Source: Granulicella sp. (GTDB lineage: Bacteria > Acidobacteriota > Terriglobia > Terriglobales > Acidobacteriaceae). Taken from it: a DNA stretch of 16,857 nt. Made by a program: the position numbers and the translations under genes. The notes below the pieces were generated by a model, which had not been told where the DNA came from, did not search any database, and worked only from the letters and a program-made list of their open reading frames with translations. Below are positions 1 to 8,258 of the stretch, piece after piece; position 1 is the stretch's first letter; each line of letters begins with the position of its first letter. The stretch covers positions 31,645-48,501 of the forward strand of contig PKWK01000413.1 of NCBI GenBank assembly GCA_003133205.1, read 5' to 3'.

Positions 1-1
1 C

Positions 2-1447
2 CGGAGTCAGCGAGCGGTAGCCCGGGAGTTTGGGCTGTCGCGAGAGACGGTACGGAAGATGTTGCAGTATGCGGTGCCGCCAGGCTACCAACGGCAGCAG
101 CCGATCAAGCGGCCCAAGTTGGGACCGTGGCTGGGCGTGATCGACGCCATTCTGAGCGACGACAAGCAGAGGCCAGTCAAGCAGCGGCACACGGCCAAGC
201 GTATCTTCGACCGGCTGAAGGAAGAGCATCAGTTCACCGGCGGTTACACCATCGTGAAGGATTACGTGCGCTCGGCGACGCTACGTGGTCAGGAGATGTT
301 CGTGCCGCTAACGCATCCGCCGGGGGAGGCGCAGGCGGACTTCGGCGAAGCGGTGGTGGTGATCGCTGGCGTTGAGCAGAAGGCGCACTATCTGGCGATG
401 GACTTGCCGCATTCGGACGATTGCTTTGTCGTGGCGTTTCCGGCTGAGACCACGGAGGCCTTCCTCGAAGGCCATGTGCGAGCCTTCGCGTATTTCGGCG
501 CCGTTCCGACACGGATTCTTTATGACAACACGAAGATCGCGGTAGTGAAGATTCTGGGCGGCGAGGAACGCCAGAAGACGAGAGCCTTCTCCGAGTTGCA
601 GAGTTACTATCTGTTCGCCGATAAGTTTGGACGACCGGCTAAGGGTAACGATAAGGGCAAGGTCGAGGGGCTGGTCGGTTATGTGCGGCGCAACTTCATG
701 GTTCCGATTCCGCGCTTCAACAGTTGGGAGGAGTTTAACGCATACCTCGAAGAGCAGTGCCGCAAGCGGCGCGAGCGGCGGCTGCGCGGTTACTCGGAGA
801 CGATTGGCGAGCGCTTCGAACGCGACCGCGATCGGATGTTGCCGCTGCCCGCGACTCCGTACGAAGCCTGCGAGAAGATCACGGTGCGAGTTACTTCGCT
901 GTCGCTGGTTCGCTATCGTGGCAACGACTACTCGGTGCCAACCGAGTACGGACACCGTCAGGTTCTGGTGAAGGGCTTCGTGCATGAAGTGGTGATTGCC
1001 TGCGCCAGCGAGGTCATCGCACGACACCAGCGCAGCTATGAACGCGAGACGGTAGTCTTCGATCCGCTGCACTATCTGGCGCTGCTCGAACAGAAGACTC
1101 GGGCTCTGGACCAGGCGGCTCCACTCGCCGGTTGGAAGTTGCCGGACTGCTTCACCGAACTGCGCCGTCTGCTCGAAGCCAGGCTCAAGAAGCATGGCAG
1201 CCGCGAGTATGTTCAGGTGCTGCGGCTGATGGAGACCTTCGATCTCTCGGAAGTAAGCCATGCTATCGAAGACGCCTTGCAACTCGGCACGATCAGCTTC
1301 GATGCAGTGCGTCATCTCATGTTGTGCCGCATCGAACGAAGACCACCGCGACTCGATATGCAGAACTATCCTCACCTGCCGCTGGCACAGGTGCACACCA
1401 CGCAGGCCGCCGACTACATGAGCCTGCTTGTTGAGGTGTGCGCATGA
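2..1447 (+). CDS. istA: IS21-family transposase IstA (5' end outside window)
   Basis: This is the DDE-type transposase that cuts and joins the ends of IS21-family elements together with the IstB ATPase. The reading frame is open from base 2, and the 19 residues before the first ATG (position 59) still read as a helix-turn-helix (QRAVAREFGLSRETV). The gene therefore starts upstream of the window, and 59 is not the real start. In the visible 481 residues the catalytic triad appears as D113 (ADFGEA), D175 (YDNTK) and E222 (KGKVEG), the usual rve-type integrase core. A C-terminal region with the motif NDYSVP (roughly residues 303-308) is typical of the family's beta-barrel domain. The stop overlaps the istB start as ATGA, a common translational coupling in this family. 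The identification is firm. Confidence 0.95.
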   Translation, partial: RSQRAVAREFGLSRETVRKMLQYAVPPGYQRQQPIKRPKLGPWLGVIDAILSDDKQRPVKQRHTAKRIFDRLKEEHQFTGGYTIVKDYVRSATLRGQEMFVPLTHPPGEAQADFGEAVVVIAGVEQKAHYLAMDLPHSDDCFVVAFPAETTEAFLEGHVRAFAYFGAVPTRILYDNTKIAVVKILGGEERQKTRAFSELQSYYLFADKFGRPAKGNDKGKVEGLVGYVRRNFMVPIPRFNSWEEFNAYLEEQCRKRRERRLRGYSETIGERFERDRDRMLPLPATPYEACEKITVRVTSLSLVRYRGNDYSVPTEYGHRQVLVKGFVHEVVIACASEVIARHQRSYERETVVFDPLHYLALLEQKTRALDQAAPLAGWKLPDCFTELRRLLEARLKKHGSREYVQVLRLMETFDLSEVSHAIEDALQLGTISFDAVRHLMLCRIERRPPRLDMQNYPHLPLAQVHTTQAADYMSLLVEVCA

Positions 1448-2244
1448 GCAACGATACTCCGAACACCGCGACTCATACCTCCGACACGCCGCAGTTGCTG
1501 TTGGAACATCACCTGAAGGAACTGCGTCTGCCCACCATGCTGCGCGAGTACGATCACATCGCCCGACAGTGCGCGGTCGAGCAGGTCGACTATCAACGCT
1601 ACCTGCTGCGCATGACCGAGTTGGAGTTGCTGGATCGCGAACGCCGCGCCATCGATCGCCGCATCCGCCAGGCGAAGTTTCCAGTCGTCAAGACTCTTGA
1701 CAGCTTCGACTTCCTTGCCATGCCTTCGGTGAACAAGACCCTAGTGCTGGAACTGGCGCGATCAGAGTTCCTCGCTCGCCGCGAGAACGTGCTGCTGCTG
1801 GGCAACAGCGGCACCGGCAAGACCCACATCGCGCTCGCGCTTGGCCTGGCTGCATGCCAACAGGGACACCGCGTGCGCTTCACCACCACTGCGGCTCTGG
1901 TCAGCGAGCTGATCGAGGCCCGTGACGACAAGAAGCTGCTCCGTTTTCAGAAGCAGATCGCCAGCTACGAACTGCTGATCGTCGACGAGCTGGGCTTCGT
2001 GCCCCTGTCCAAGACCGGCGCCGAGTTGCTCTTCGAGATGCTCAGCCAGCGCTATGAGCGCGGATCCACCCTGGTGACCAGCAACCTGCCCTTCCAGGAA
2101 TGGACCGAAGTCCTCGGCTCGGAACGGCTGACCGGAGCCTTGCTCGACCGCCTCACCCACCACGTCCACATCCTGGAGATGAACGGCGACAGCTACCGCC
2201 TCAAGCAGAGCCGCCGTAAACGTCCCCCATCCTCCGAACGCTGA
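1444..2244 (+). CDS. istB: IS21-family helper ATPase IstB
   Basis: This is an AAA+ ATPase related to DnaC that binds target DNA and activates the IstA transposase. The chosen start is the ATG at 1444, which overlaps the istA stop (ATGA); a GTG at 1438 in the same frame is the alternative. The protein is 266 residues, normal for IstB. The Walker A motif GNSGTGKT lies at residues 120-127, Walker B LLIVDELG at about 177-184, and the family's basic helical N-terminus (LKELRLPTMLREY) at 25-37. It has no frameshift or premature stop. The terminal repeats of the element follow about 100 bases after the stop. Confidence 0.96.
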   Translation: MSNDTPNTATHTSDTPQLLLEHHLKELRLPTMLREYDHIARQCAVEQVDYQRYLLRMTELELLDRERRAIDRRIRQAKFPVVKTLDSFDFLAMPSVNKTLVLELARSEFLARRENVLLLGNSGTGKTHIALALGLAACQQGHRVRFTTTAALVSELIEARDDKKLLRFQKQIASYELLIVDELGFVPLSKTGAELLFEMLSQRYERGSTLVTSNLPFQEWTEVLGSERLTGALLDRLTHHVHILEMNGDSYRLKQSRRKRPPSSER

Positions 2245-2271
2245 ACTCTATCCCCCGAATGCGCCTTGGGA

Positions 2272-2310
2272 GAGAAGGGCCGCTTCCGCTACGCTCCAGC
2301 GCCCCTTCTC
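2272..2310. terminator. stem-loop after istB, probable terminator or IS sub-terminal hairpin
   Basis: The arms GAGAAGGGCCGCT (2272-2284) and AGCGCCCCTTCTC (2298-2310) are complementary apart from one mismatch, with a 13-base loop. The structure starts 27 bases after the istB stop. No clear run of T follows, so this is either an imperfect terminator or simply folded sub-terminal DNA of the element. Confidence 0.45.
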
Positions 2311-2341
2311 CCCCGAATACTCAACAACCTGACTGCCAACT

Positions 2342-2389
2342 ACTGGCCTACTTTTACTCCGCCCCACTGGCCTGGTTTTACTCCGCCCT
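2342..2389 (+). repeat. two 24-bp tandem repeats at the IS21 right end
   Basis: Copy one (2342-2365) begins ACTGGCCTACTTTTACTC and copy two (2366-2389) begins ACTGGCCTGGTTTTACTC. Both continue CGCCC. Short repeated blocks at each terminus are known in the IS21 family, where they are binding sites for the transposase. The outermost copy runs directly into the terminal CTTGACA. Confidence 0.85.
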
Positions 2390-2394
2390 TGACA

Positions 2395-2674
2395 ATAGCG
2401 CTGATGAATGACTGAAGTGCAGACCGATGATTCCCACGATGAGGCTGAATGGGGGAGTAACGAAACGTGGATCCGAATAAGGGTTTTGGCCGCTGCCCCA
2501 AAGCGATGCAGCAGTTAGGAAGTCATGAAAATCCAGTGCGGGAGCAATTTGATGCACGAACATCGTCCCAGTCTGTCGCCATAACGAGGCGATGGCGCAT
2601 ATCTCCAACTGTGCTAGCCAGAAGATACACGGAACCCAACGTATCCGTTCTGCCCTCCGTTTCTTGTTCAGCAA
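2395..2674 (-). pseudogene. GT87/DUF2029-like membrane glycosyltransferase, cut by the IS21 element
   Basis: The frame reads from a TTG at 2674 (GGGGGTG lies about 8 bases upstream and an in-frame stop directly precedes it) down to the IS21 end at 2395. It then runs five codons into the element and stops. About 93 native residues remain. They show one hydrophobic segment (WVPCIFWLAQLEICAIASLW) and then DFHDFLTAASLWGSGQNPY and a TPPF motif, the typical start of polyprenol-phosphate-dependent GT87 (DUF2029) transferases: a membrane helix, an acidic D-F loop, then NPY and PPL/PPF. Such enzymes usually have roughly 400 residues, so most of the protein is missing. The rest may lie on the other side of the element, outside the window. 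The TTG start is uncertain. Confidence 0.6.
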
Positions 2675-2765
2675 TTAACTACACCCCCAAAACTTGTGGA
2701 ACAAACCACTCAAGCCGCGGTGGCATAAAGCCTCCAAGCCGAAGCATGCGAGGCGCAGTTGATTG

Positions 2766-3356
2766 TCACCGTATTTGCCGTCGGAAGCCGAAGCGGTAAA
2801 CAATGCCAAGCGTCAGGGCCGTTGAGAAAGCATGGCCGGAGTCGCTCACGGGTGACGAATAACGCTGAAACTGCCCGTCCGCTTTGAGCGAGAATTGATT
2901 CGTCATATGCAGATCGAGACCGGCTCCAGGGGAAATAACATTTGAGACGCTCTGCACATAGTAGAACTGACCGCTCGGAGTAGCATAGCCTGCGCCGTAA
3001 TTGATCTGGCCGCGGCCAAATAGAAGATCCGCATATGGGTTAAACCGGCCATAAACTTTCGCAAGCTTCAAACCGCCCAGAACGTTTTTCTCGCTGTCGA
3101 CTTGGCCATTGTTCAGCGGATAAGTGCCCCTCACTTCAAGAGACGGATATAAGGAGTACACCGAGCGAAAGCCCAGATCCACACCGGCAGTAACACCAAC
3201 ATTTCCTCCGGAGAAGGCACCCATGTGAGTTGCAGTCATTCCGCTGAACCCGGATATTTGAAGATTTCGAGTCGCCGTAGGCATGGCTTGTCCGAAAACA
3301 GCCGGAGGCGACATAAATGCGAGAACAACTGTACTCTTGACGAATTTCCAATTCAT
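2766..3356 (-). CDS. small outer-membrane beta-barrel protein
   Basis: The predicted protein has 196 residues. The start is the ATG at 3356, with AAAGGG (3362-3367) 5 bases upstream. A longer frame exists from a TTG at 3383, but it would place polar residues ahead of the signal peptide. Residues 1-24 form a signal peptide (basic MNWKFVK, hydrophobic VVLAFM, cleavage near FGQA). The rest alternates hydrophobic and polar residues with many Gly and Tyr (GVDLGFRSVYSLYPSLEVRG, YGRFNPYADLLFG, FSLKADGQFQRY) and ends in a strand GIVYRFGF, the pattern of an 8-stranded OmpA/OmpW-like barrel. No peptidoglycan-binding domain is present. The gene lies 58 bases after the 1007-residue exoprotein gene on the same strand and may be co-transcribed with it. 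Its ligand or role cannot be told from the sequence. Confidence 0.7.
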   Translation of the reverse strand: MNWKFVKSTVVLAFMSPPAVFGQAMPTATRNLQISGFSGMTATHMGAFSGGNVGVTAGVDLGFRSVYSLYPSLEVRGTYPLNNGQVDSEKNVLGGLKLAKVYGRFNPYADLLFGRGQINYGAGYATPSGQFYYVQSVSNVISPGAGLDLHMTNQFSLKADGQFQRYSSPVSDSGHAFSTALTLGIVYRFGFRRQIR

Positions 3357-3414
3357 CGGAACCCTTTCAGGAGGAGGGCTCAAAGTTGATGGCCATACTC
3401 AGGCGTTACCTCGT

Positions 3415-6400
3415 TTAAGGCGAGACGATCAGCGTGAGGTTTGCCGTATGGCTCGCGTTGCTGGCAGCGTCCGTCGCCGTAATCGAGATCAAATATGTCC
3501 CTGGAGCGACTCGATCCAAGGGAAAGTAGATATTTGTGCAGCCAGCAATACTGGAGATTGCGCCTGCGACGACGAGCCCCTTCAGTAGCTGCTTGAGTTT
3601 GCGGCGGCGGAACAACGTCATAGGAAGGAATGTGAACGCCATGGCGGCTAGAGCGGTCGCCCCCGTGCCCACGCTTCCGAGATGATTCTCGAACGCAGTG
3701 GCTACAGGCAGGCTGGACGTTGCAACAGAAAGCACGGAGGACGAGTTCGCCCCAGGGTGGACCGAAAGTTGGACGGGCTTGAACGTGACTGATGCATAAG
3801 CTGGAACCTGATCGGCACTCAGGGTTAGTGTGCCTGCAAAGCTACCAAGCGCCGAAACCATTATCTTTACCTGCCCCGTCTGTCCAGATGCGATCTCGAG
3901 GGTTGCCGGTGTCAACGATATAGAGAAGTCGTGCGGCTGGATTACTTCGTCCAGGATTGCCGACGAGCTTGCTGCGAAGTTTCCGCTTGTGGCGAACGTT
4001 GCTGTAATGTGATGTGTTCCAGCACCGAGACTGCTGCTCGTGAAGGTGGCCTGCCCGTTTGAAATCGCGACGGCTCCCAATGAACCAAACTGATCAGCGA
4101 AAACGATTGATCCGCCGGGTGGCGGCAGACCTCCCAACGTTGCATTCACAGTAGCGAAAACGGTGACCAATGTTCCCACATCTGCAGGATTAGGAGTTCC
4201 TTTGAGCGTGACGGTTGTCGGGGCGAGATTAACCAGCTGCACGAGCCCGGTGGAGGTACTGGCGTTATCGTCAGCCGAACCGGCATACGAAGCAGTTATG
4301 GTGTGGCTGCCGGCCGAAAGCAATGATGTGCTAAAGACGGCGGTTCCTGCTGTCGAAATCACCGCCGAACCGAGCGGGGCTATCCCGTCATAGAACGTCA
4401 CACTTCCAGTCGGCGCAGCTGCAGATTGAGGAGCAACGACGGTCGCGGTGAATGTAACATTCCGGTCATAAGTCGACGGATTGGGAAGGGAAAGAAGGGT
4501 GGTTGTAGTGGTAGCGCCATTGACCACTTCAGTCACTGCAGCTGAGGTGCTTGTTGCGAAGATCGGCGTCGGATTGTAGACCACCGTTATAGAATAGCTT
4601 CCTGGCCTAAGCGAGCTAACGGTAGTGCTCGCAACTCCTCGGCTATCGAGGGCTGCGCTGCCTATGGGAGAAGCTCCTGCGAGAAAGGTGACGGTGCCTG
4701 TAGGAATCCCCGCCAGATTGCTGAAGGGGCTTGATACCACAGCAGAAACGGTGACCGTCTGGAGAGCCTGTGCTGGGTTCGGTGCGACCGTGGTCAAGAC
4801 GGTAGATGTCGGATAGCCGGTCACTACTTGGACAAGAACGTTGGAGGTATTCGCGTCGAAATTGAAGTCGCCGGGATATGTTGCAGTGGTGTTGTGGTTA
4901 CCCACAGTGAGTCCTGCGGTTGTAAAGGTGGCATTTCCAGCACTATCAAGAGTCCCGGTGCCCAGCACCGACCCAGCGTCCAGGAAAGTAACTATGCCTG
5001 TCGGGGTGTTGCAGTTGCCCGTGAGATGTACCGAGAAGGTCACCGAACTCCCACCACTGGAGGGATTCTGTGACGAAGTGAGCGTGATCGGAGGTTGAGG
5101 ATGTACTTCGTACACCCCAATGTCTATCGTTCCGCAGACCGTGCGGTTCTTCGCGTCTAGGTCGGTTGCAGGAATATCTGGCGCATTGATCGTGCCTGCT
5201 GCAACTACTGGAGATGTCCGGTTGGTGTGAAAGTCGCCTATACCCGTGGGGTCAATGAATTGTGGATCAATCTGGAGATTACCTGCGACAACCGCGTTGG
5301 TTGGTGTGCAGCTGGATGCTCCGAGCGGAGGGCCCTCGTTGAAGACATCGTTGTTGTTCCAGGTGATCGCAGTAGAGGAAAACAGTGCGCAGAAGGCGGC
5401 AGCGTTATTCTCCAGGCTGATGAAAAGGTTGTTCTCCACCTTGACGGAGGTGACGGGGATAAAACTATTCACTTGTTCGCCGAAATCAATCTGTTCGCCA
5501 CCTCTAGTGTTTCCATACGCCCCTTTTCCGTAGGAGTAGTTGCCAACGATAGTGTTACCAACGACTTCAACGGTCTCTGGCAAATTGAGATACGGATCAT
5601 GATCAATCTCAACTCCGGCTATTCCACCGGGATATGTCCCACCTTGCGGGTCTCGAACCAGCGACTCATTGCCGTAAATCAGGTTCTGTATCAGAGCCAG
5701 CTTCACGACATCTCGGGCGAAAAGGCCGACCCCATTCGGGCCGATGTTGTTCCGGATTGTGTTGTTCTGAAGAGTTAGCGAACTAGTCTGGAGAGCAAGA
5801 ATAGCTGCACCAATAGAGCCACCTGTATCAGATCCAACATTCGCTTCGATCAGGTTTCTCGATAGGATTACGTCGCTGCCGGCGTGTACAACATTGACTC
5901 CGACACCCCTGACTACGCCGGCGGTCGAGCTGGAACAGGACTGTGATCCCGTCTTCGGAAGCGTCGTGCGAGCAATACGATTGTTCTGAATGAGAGGGCT
6001 TGCACTTGCTCCTGCGATCACGAGGGCGCAGTTGGCATTGTCAACGACGTCATTGTTGCTGATCGTCGGTCCGGCCTCGATGTCGATGGCAGTTGTCTGC
6101 CCATTCTGAATTGTGAACCCGTTTAAAATCGAAGCGTGGGTCTCTCCCTTATGGAACCAAACCGTGGGGGACTTGCCAACTCCATTCAATATTGTTGCGC
6201 CTGCATCCGCATAATCGTGGGCACCGCTGGTGACCGTGATCGCTTTGCCCAAGAAATCGAGGTTTTCGGAGTAGGTCCCCGGCGCCACCAACACCGTATC
6301 ACCATTGACTGCCATATTGATGGCACCTTGGATCGTAGGAACGTCTGCAGGAACGTGAATGGTGCTTTGGCAGAAACTCGGGAGAGCGAGTAGCAGGCTG

Positions 6401-6438
6401 ATCAAGAACAAAAAGACTCTGGAACTGCATCGTTGCAA
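3415..6438 (-). CDS. secreted parallel beta-helix protein with four Ig-like repeats and a C-terminal membrane hairpin
   Basis: The 1007-residue protein starts at a TTG (6438), chosen because GGGAG (6446-6450) lies 7 bases upstream and no in-frame ATG is available. Residues 1-24 are a signal peptide (FLFLISLLLALPSFCQ). Residues 28-445 read as a NosD/pectate-lyase-type right-handed beta-helix: it opens with VPADVPTIQGAI and GDTVLVAPGTY, has recurring N-N-T/I turns, and closes with TDLDAKNRTVCGTIDIG. Four Ig-like repeats of about 95 residues follow (about 450-540, 546-640, 643-737 and 740-834). Each has an NP near its start, TGxVTFxDGxxxLG-like strands and a Gly-His/Ser-xxI-T-A-x-Y strand. A last beta domain (836-1006) is interrupted by two hydrophobic segments at about 926-943 and 951-967, separated by FRRRK. 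This is probably a surface-anchored carbohydrate-binding or adhesive protein; a catalytic function is not evident. Confidence 0.8.
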   Translation of the reverse strand: MQRCSSRVFLFLISLLLALPSFCQSTIHVPADVPTIQGAINMAVNGDTVLVAPGTYSENLDFLGKAITVTSGAHDYADAGATILNGVGKSPTVWFHKGETHASILNGFTIQNGQTTAIDIEAGPTISNNDVVDNANCALVIAGASASPLIQNNRIARTTLPKTGSQSCSSSTAGVVRGVGVNVVHAGSDVILSRNLIEANVGSDTGGSIGAAILALQTSSLTLQNNTIRNNIGPNGVGLFARDVVKLALIQNLIYGNESLVRDPQGGTYPGGIAGVEIDHDPYLNLPETVEVVGNTIVGNYSYGKGAYGNTRGGEQIDFGEQVNSFIPVTSVKVENNLFISLENNAAAFCALFSSTAITWNNNDVFNEGPPLGASSCTPTNAVVAGNLQIDPQFIDPTGIGDFHTNRTSPVVAAGTINAPDIPATDLDAKNRTVCGTIDIGVYEVHPQPPITLTSSQNPSSGGSSVTFSVHLTGNCNTPTGIVTFLDAGSVLGTGTLDSAGNATFTTAGLTVGNHNTTATYPGDFNFDANTSNVLVQVVTGYPTSTVLTTVAPNPAQALQTVTVSAVVSSPFSNLAGIPTGTVTFLAGASPIGSAALDSRGVASTTVSSLRPGSYSITVVYNPTPIFATSTSAAVTEVVNGATTTTTLLSLPNPSTYDRNVTFTATVVAPQSAAAPTGSVTFYDGIAPLGSAVISTAGTAVFSTSLLSAGSHTITASYAGSADDNASTSTGLVQLVNLAPTTVTLKGTPNPADVGTLVTVFATVNATLGGLPPPGGSIVFADQFGSLGAVAISNGQATFTSSSLGAGTHHITATFATSGNFAASSSAILDEVIQPHDFSISLTPATLEIASGQTGQVKIMVSALGSFAGTLTLSADQVPAYASVTFKPVQLSVHPGANSSSVLSVATSSLPVATAFENHLGSVGTGATALAAMAFTFLPMTLFRRRKLKQLLKGLVVAGAISSIAGCTNIYFPLDRVAPGTYLISITATDAASNASHTANLTLIVSP

Positions 6439-6859
6439 AATATGGCTCCCATGGTGCGCTGCGTGGGGAAGATCACTGAATGCTATCGTTTGACGAAGCT
6501 CCCAATGTGACAGCTTTGCTCAACAGACTTATTTTACAGTGAATAGCCATGACATGCTCACGGTTTCTCATCCACTGATAACTGCAGTTTCTCCACAGGC
6601 TGACCGGTTTCCACAGATCATCGTTGTCTGAACTCAGATCGTTTCGTCATAGACGCTGCGGACCGTCGTCTGAGTACTTCTTTGCTGATGCAAGGTCCGA
6701 CCCGTGTCGTATCTGTGGCTCTACGAGGCCTATTATCGAGAAGAGAATTGTTGCCGCAGGCGATAAGCCAACGTCCTCGAGTGGGGTCGAATCGAGGCGT
6801 CCAAGCAGCACCTGAGAAATCCTCTTACCGCGGCAGAGTTTGCGAGCAAGCGCTCTCCC
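6439..6859. other. 420-bp intergenic region without a convincing gene
   Basis: This stretch lies between two minus-strand genes. Its 6480-6620 part is AT-richer than the surroundings and probably holds the promoter of the beta-helix/Ig gene, but no clear -35/-10 pair with normal spacing is visible. Short frames exist on both strands (for example 6624-6815 plus, with a CRICGSTRP stretch), but none has a ribosome binding site or a recognisable family. No tRNA or obvious structured RNA was seen. Confidence 0.5.
6446..6450 (-). promoter_or_regulatory. ribosome binding site GGGAG deciding a TTG start
   Basis: GGGAG on the minus strand, 7 bases before the TTG at 6438. It is the only Shine-Dalgarno-like match near the signal peptide codons. 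The nearby ATG at 6452 is in another frame that stops after 16 codons, so it is not the start. Confidence 0.6.
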
Positions 6860-8161
6860 TTACGAGGTGGGGCCATTCAGCGGCTTGAGCTCGGTTGAGA
6901 TCGGCTGTCCGCTCTTCACCTCTATTGCCTTTCCATCCTTTTCGCACCGTCGGGCTGAAGCTGCGCTTCGATAGGCAAGTTTCGAGAAGTCTTCCCACGC
7001 GCAAACGTGGTAATCGCCCGGAGGTACGGTAAAGGCTGTAAACCTATTATCATTGCTGCGCCCGAGCACTAACATGGTCTTGGAGTTTTCCTCTACTGCT
7101 ATCACTCCGATATCTACCGACGCATGCTCCTCTTTGAGAACTGCTACCGCAATGGTTCCTGCTTCCGAACTAGCCTCGATCTCCACTCTCATTCCAGGAG
7201 ACGGATCTATCAACGTGTTCGCATAAGGCAGCGGACGCCCGTTGATTCGTATCAAACAGATGAAGAGCTTCTTCTCCGCCGAAAAGCGCAACATGCAGCC
7301 GCCCCTCGTGACAGTAGGAAAACTAAAGCTTCCATCCTCCGACACGGAAGAGACGAGATTTTCCTTACTCCCTTTAGGACCGCAACTCACTCGGATCTCC
7401 TTCGGAAGAGGCTGGTGCATTTGGTCCACCATTTCAACTTTCCCAGCCAAGCTACCATTGACGTCATCAAGTCTCACCTCGACTACCGGCAAATTACCGT
7501 CGACCGTTACGATCGCCGAAGTATGGTGACTACGCCCTCCAACATTCCAATCCGCAGCCAATGTATATAGTCCTGGTGGAACCCTATGAGCCACATAGGC
7601 GCCTTGCTCAGATTCGTAAGCGAATGGGAATGCCGTTGACAGCTCAAAAGCATCCGAGTGAAAGTGTAGGGACAAAACGGCATCTTTCGGAACCACCCCG
7701 CTGCGAACCATCACAGTAGATCCCGGGGTCTTTTCGAAGCGTATGATGGCAACTCCGGGTCTGTCCGGCATCAACTCGAGGGTTGCTGAACCATCAAGAG
7801 CTTCGGTACCTGGGTAGAACCTGACCGGGTAGACGGACTCAGGCTTGGTTGTCGCTGAAGTCTTCTGATCGGATTGAGATTGCTCCACAAGGGGTGCTAC
7901 TCGGAGGATGTACCTACCAGAAGGCATTATCTTGCACTCGAACCGGCCGTGAACGTCGGTCTGTACATTACAACGAGCCATCGGCTGCAGCTCTCCGTTG
8001 TCTGCCATGATTTGATAAGCGATGATGTCGCTCGCGACCGGAGTCCCATTTTCATCGATTGTAGTTCCAGATAAGCTGGAGACGGGCATTCCTTGGAACG
8101 CACGTTGGCCAAATGCTGTCCCGATAAGGGACGCGACAATTACGACAGCCTTGAATATCAT
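6860..8161 (-). CDS. exported protein with carboxypeptidase-regulatory-like (Ig-fold) domains
   Basis: The protein has 433 residues from the ATG at 8161, where AAGGA (8169-8173) lies 7 bases upstream. Longer in-frame starts (8182, 8212) would extend past the signal peptide and run into the upstream terminator. The N-terminus is a signal peptide (MIFKAVVIVASLIGTAFGQ). A first CarboxypepD_reg-like sandwich follows at about residues 27-90 (LSGTTIDENGTPV, then TDVHGRFECKIMPSGRYILR). A second lies at about 235-310 (SLAGKVEMVDQMHQPLP, then SEDGSFSFPTV). A closing segment contains FTAFTVPPGDYHVCAWED. Such proteins are abundant in Terriglobia, where their function is generally unknown; binding of extracellular polysaccharide or protein is only a guess. 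No catalytic residues are seen, so it is not itself a peptidase. It is transcribed independently of the upstream gene, given the terminator between them. Confidence 0.75.
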   Translation of the reverse strand: MIFKAVVIVASLIGTAFGQRAFQGMPVSSLSGTTIDENGTPVASDIIAYQIMADNGELQPMARCNVQTDVHGRFECKIMPSGRYILRVAPLVEQSQSDQKTSATTKPESVYPVRFYPGTEALDGSATLELMPDRPGVAIIRFEKTPGSTVMVRSGVVPKDAVLSLHFHSDAFELSTAFPFAYESEQGAYVAHRVPPGLYTLAADWNVGGRSHHTSAIVTVDGNLPVVEVRLDDVNGSLAGKVEMVDQMHQPLPKEIRVSCGPKGSKENLVSSVSEDGSFSFPTVTRGGCMLRFSAEKKLFICLIRINGRPLPYANTLIDPSPGMRVEIEASSEAGTIAVAVLKEEHASVDIGVIAVEENSKTMLVLGRSNDNRFTAFTVPPGDYHVCAWEDFSKLAYRSAASARRCEKDGKAIEVKSGQPISTELKPLNGPTS

Positions 8162-8186
8162 CCGGATTTCCTTGGTCGGCATTCGC

Positions 8187-8234
8187 AAAGTGAGAAGGAA
8201 AGTGCTGGCCAATAGGCGAGCTATTAGCCAGCAC
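8187..8234 (-). terminator. strong intrinsic terminator
   Basis: On the minus strand, GTGCTGGCTAATAG (8234-8221), a 5-base loop CTCGC, then CTATTGGCCAGCAC (8215-8202) form a 14-bp stem with a single mismatch. The tract TTTCCTTCTCACTTT follows. It lies 25 bases after the stop of the gene at 8259-9317 and so ends that transcript before the next gene downstream. Confidence 0.85.
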
Positions 8235-8258
8235 CGATTACCCTACAACGCGCTGCTT

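Larger units (their letters stand above)
1..2394 (+). mobile_element. IS21-family insertion sequence, right-hand part
   Basis: The element contains istA (5' end outside the window), istB and a right terminus. The right boundary is placed at 2394 because the sequence after istB ends in two 24-bp tandem repeats followed by CTTGACA. Ending in CA agrees with IS21-type ends, which begin TG and end CA on the element strand. Just beyond this point the reading frame of an unrelated minus-strand membrane protein begins. The left end and any target duplication are outside the window, so the full length cannot be given. Both transposition genes are open as far as seen, so the copy may be active. Confidence 0.9.

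Noticed and set aside
308..1396. Long minus-strand open frame opposite istA
   Set aside because: It mirrors the conserved transposase codons, has no recognisable domain, and is explained by the high GC of istA.
2730..2754. Possible terminator after the beta-barrel gene (GCCTC...GAGGC then TTTAT on minus)
   Set aside because: The stem has only 5 bp with a 15-base loop, too weak to report as a feature although the position is suitable.
3830..5778. Several plus-strand frames within the Ig-repeat gene
   Set aside because: They are opposite-strand shadows of the repeated Thr/Val/Ser-rich codons of the minus-strand exoprotein.
6624..6815. Small plus-strand frame with a CRICGSTRP stretch suggesting a zinc ribbon
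   Set aside because: It has only two cysteines in the motif, no second pair, no start signal and no homology that I recognise.
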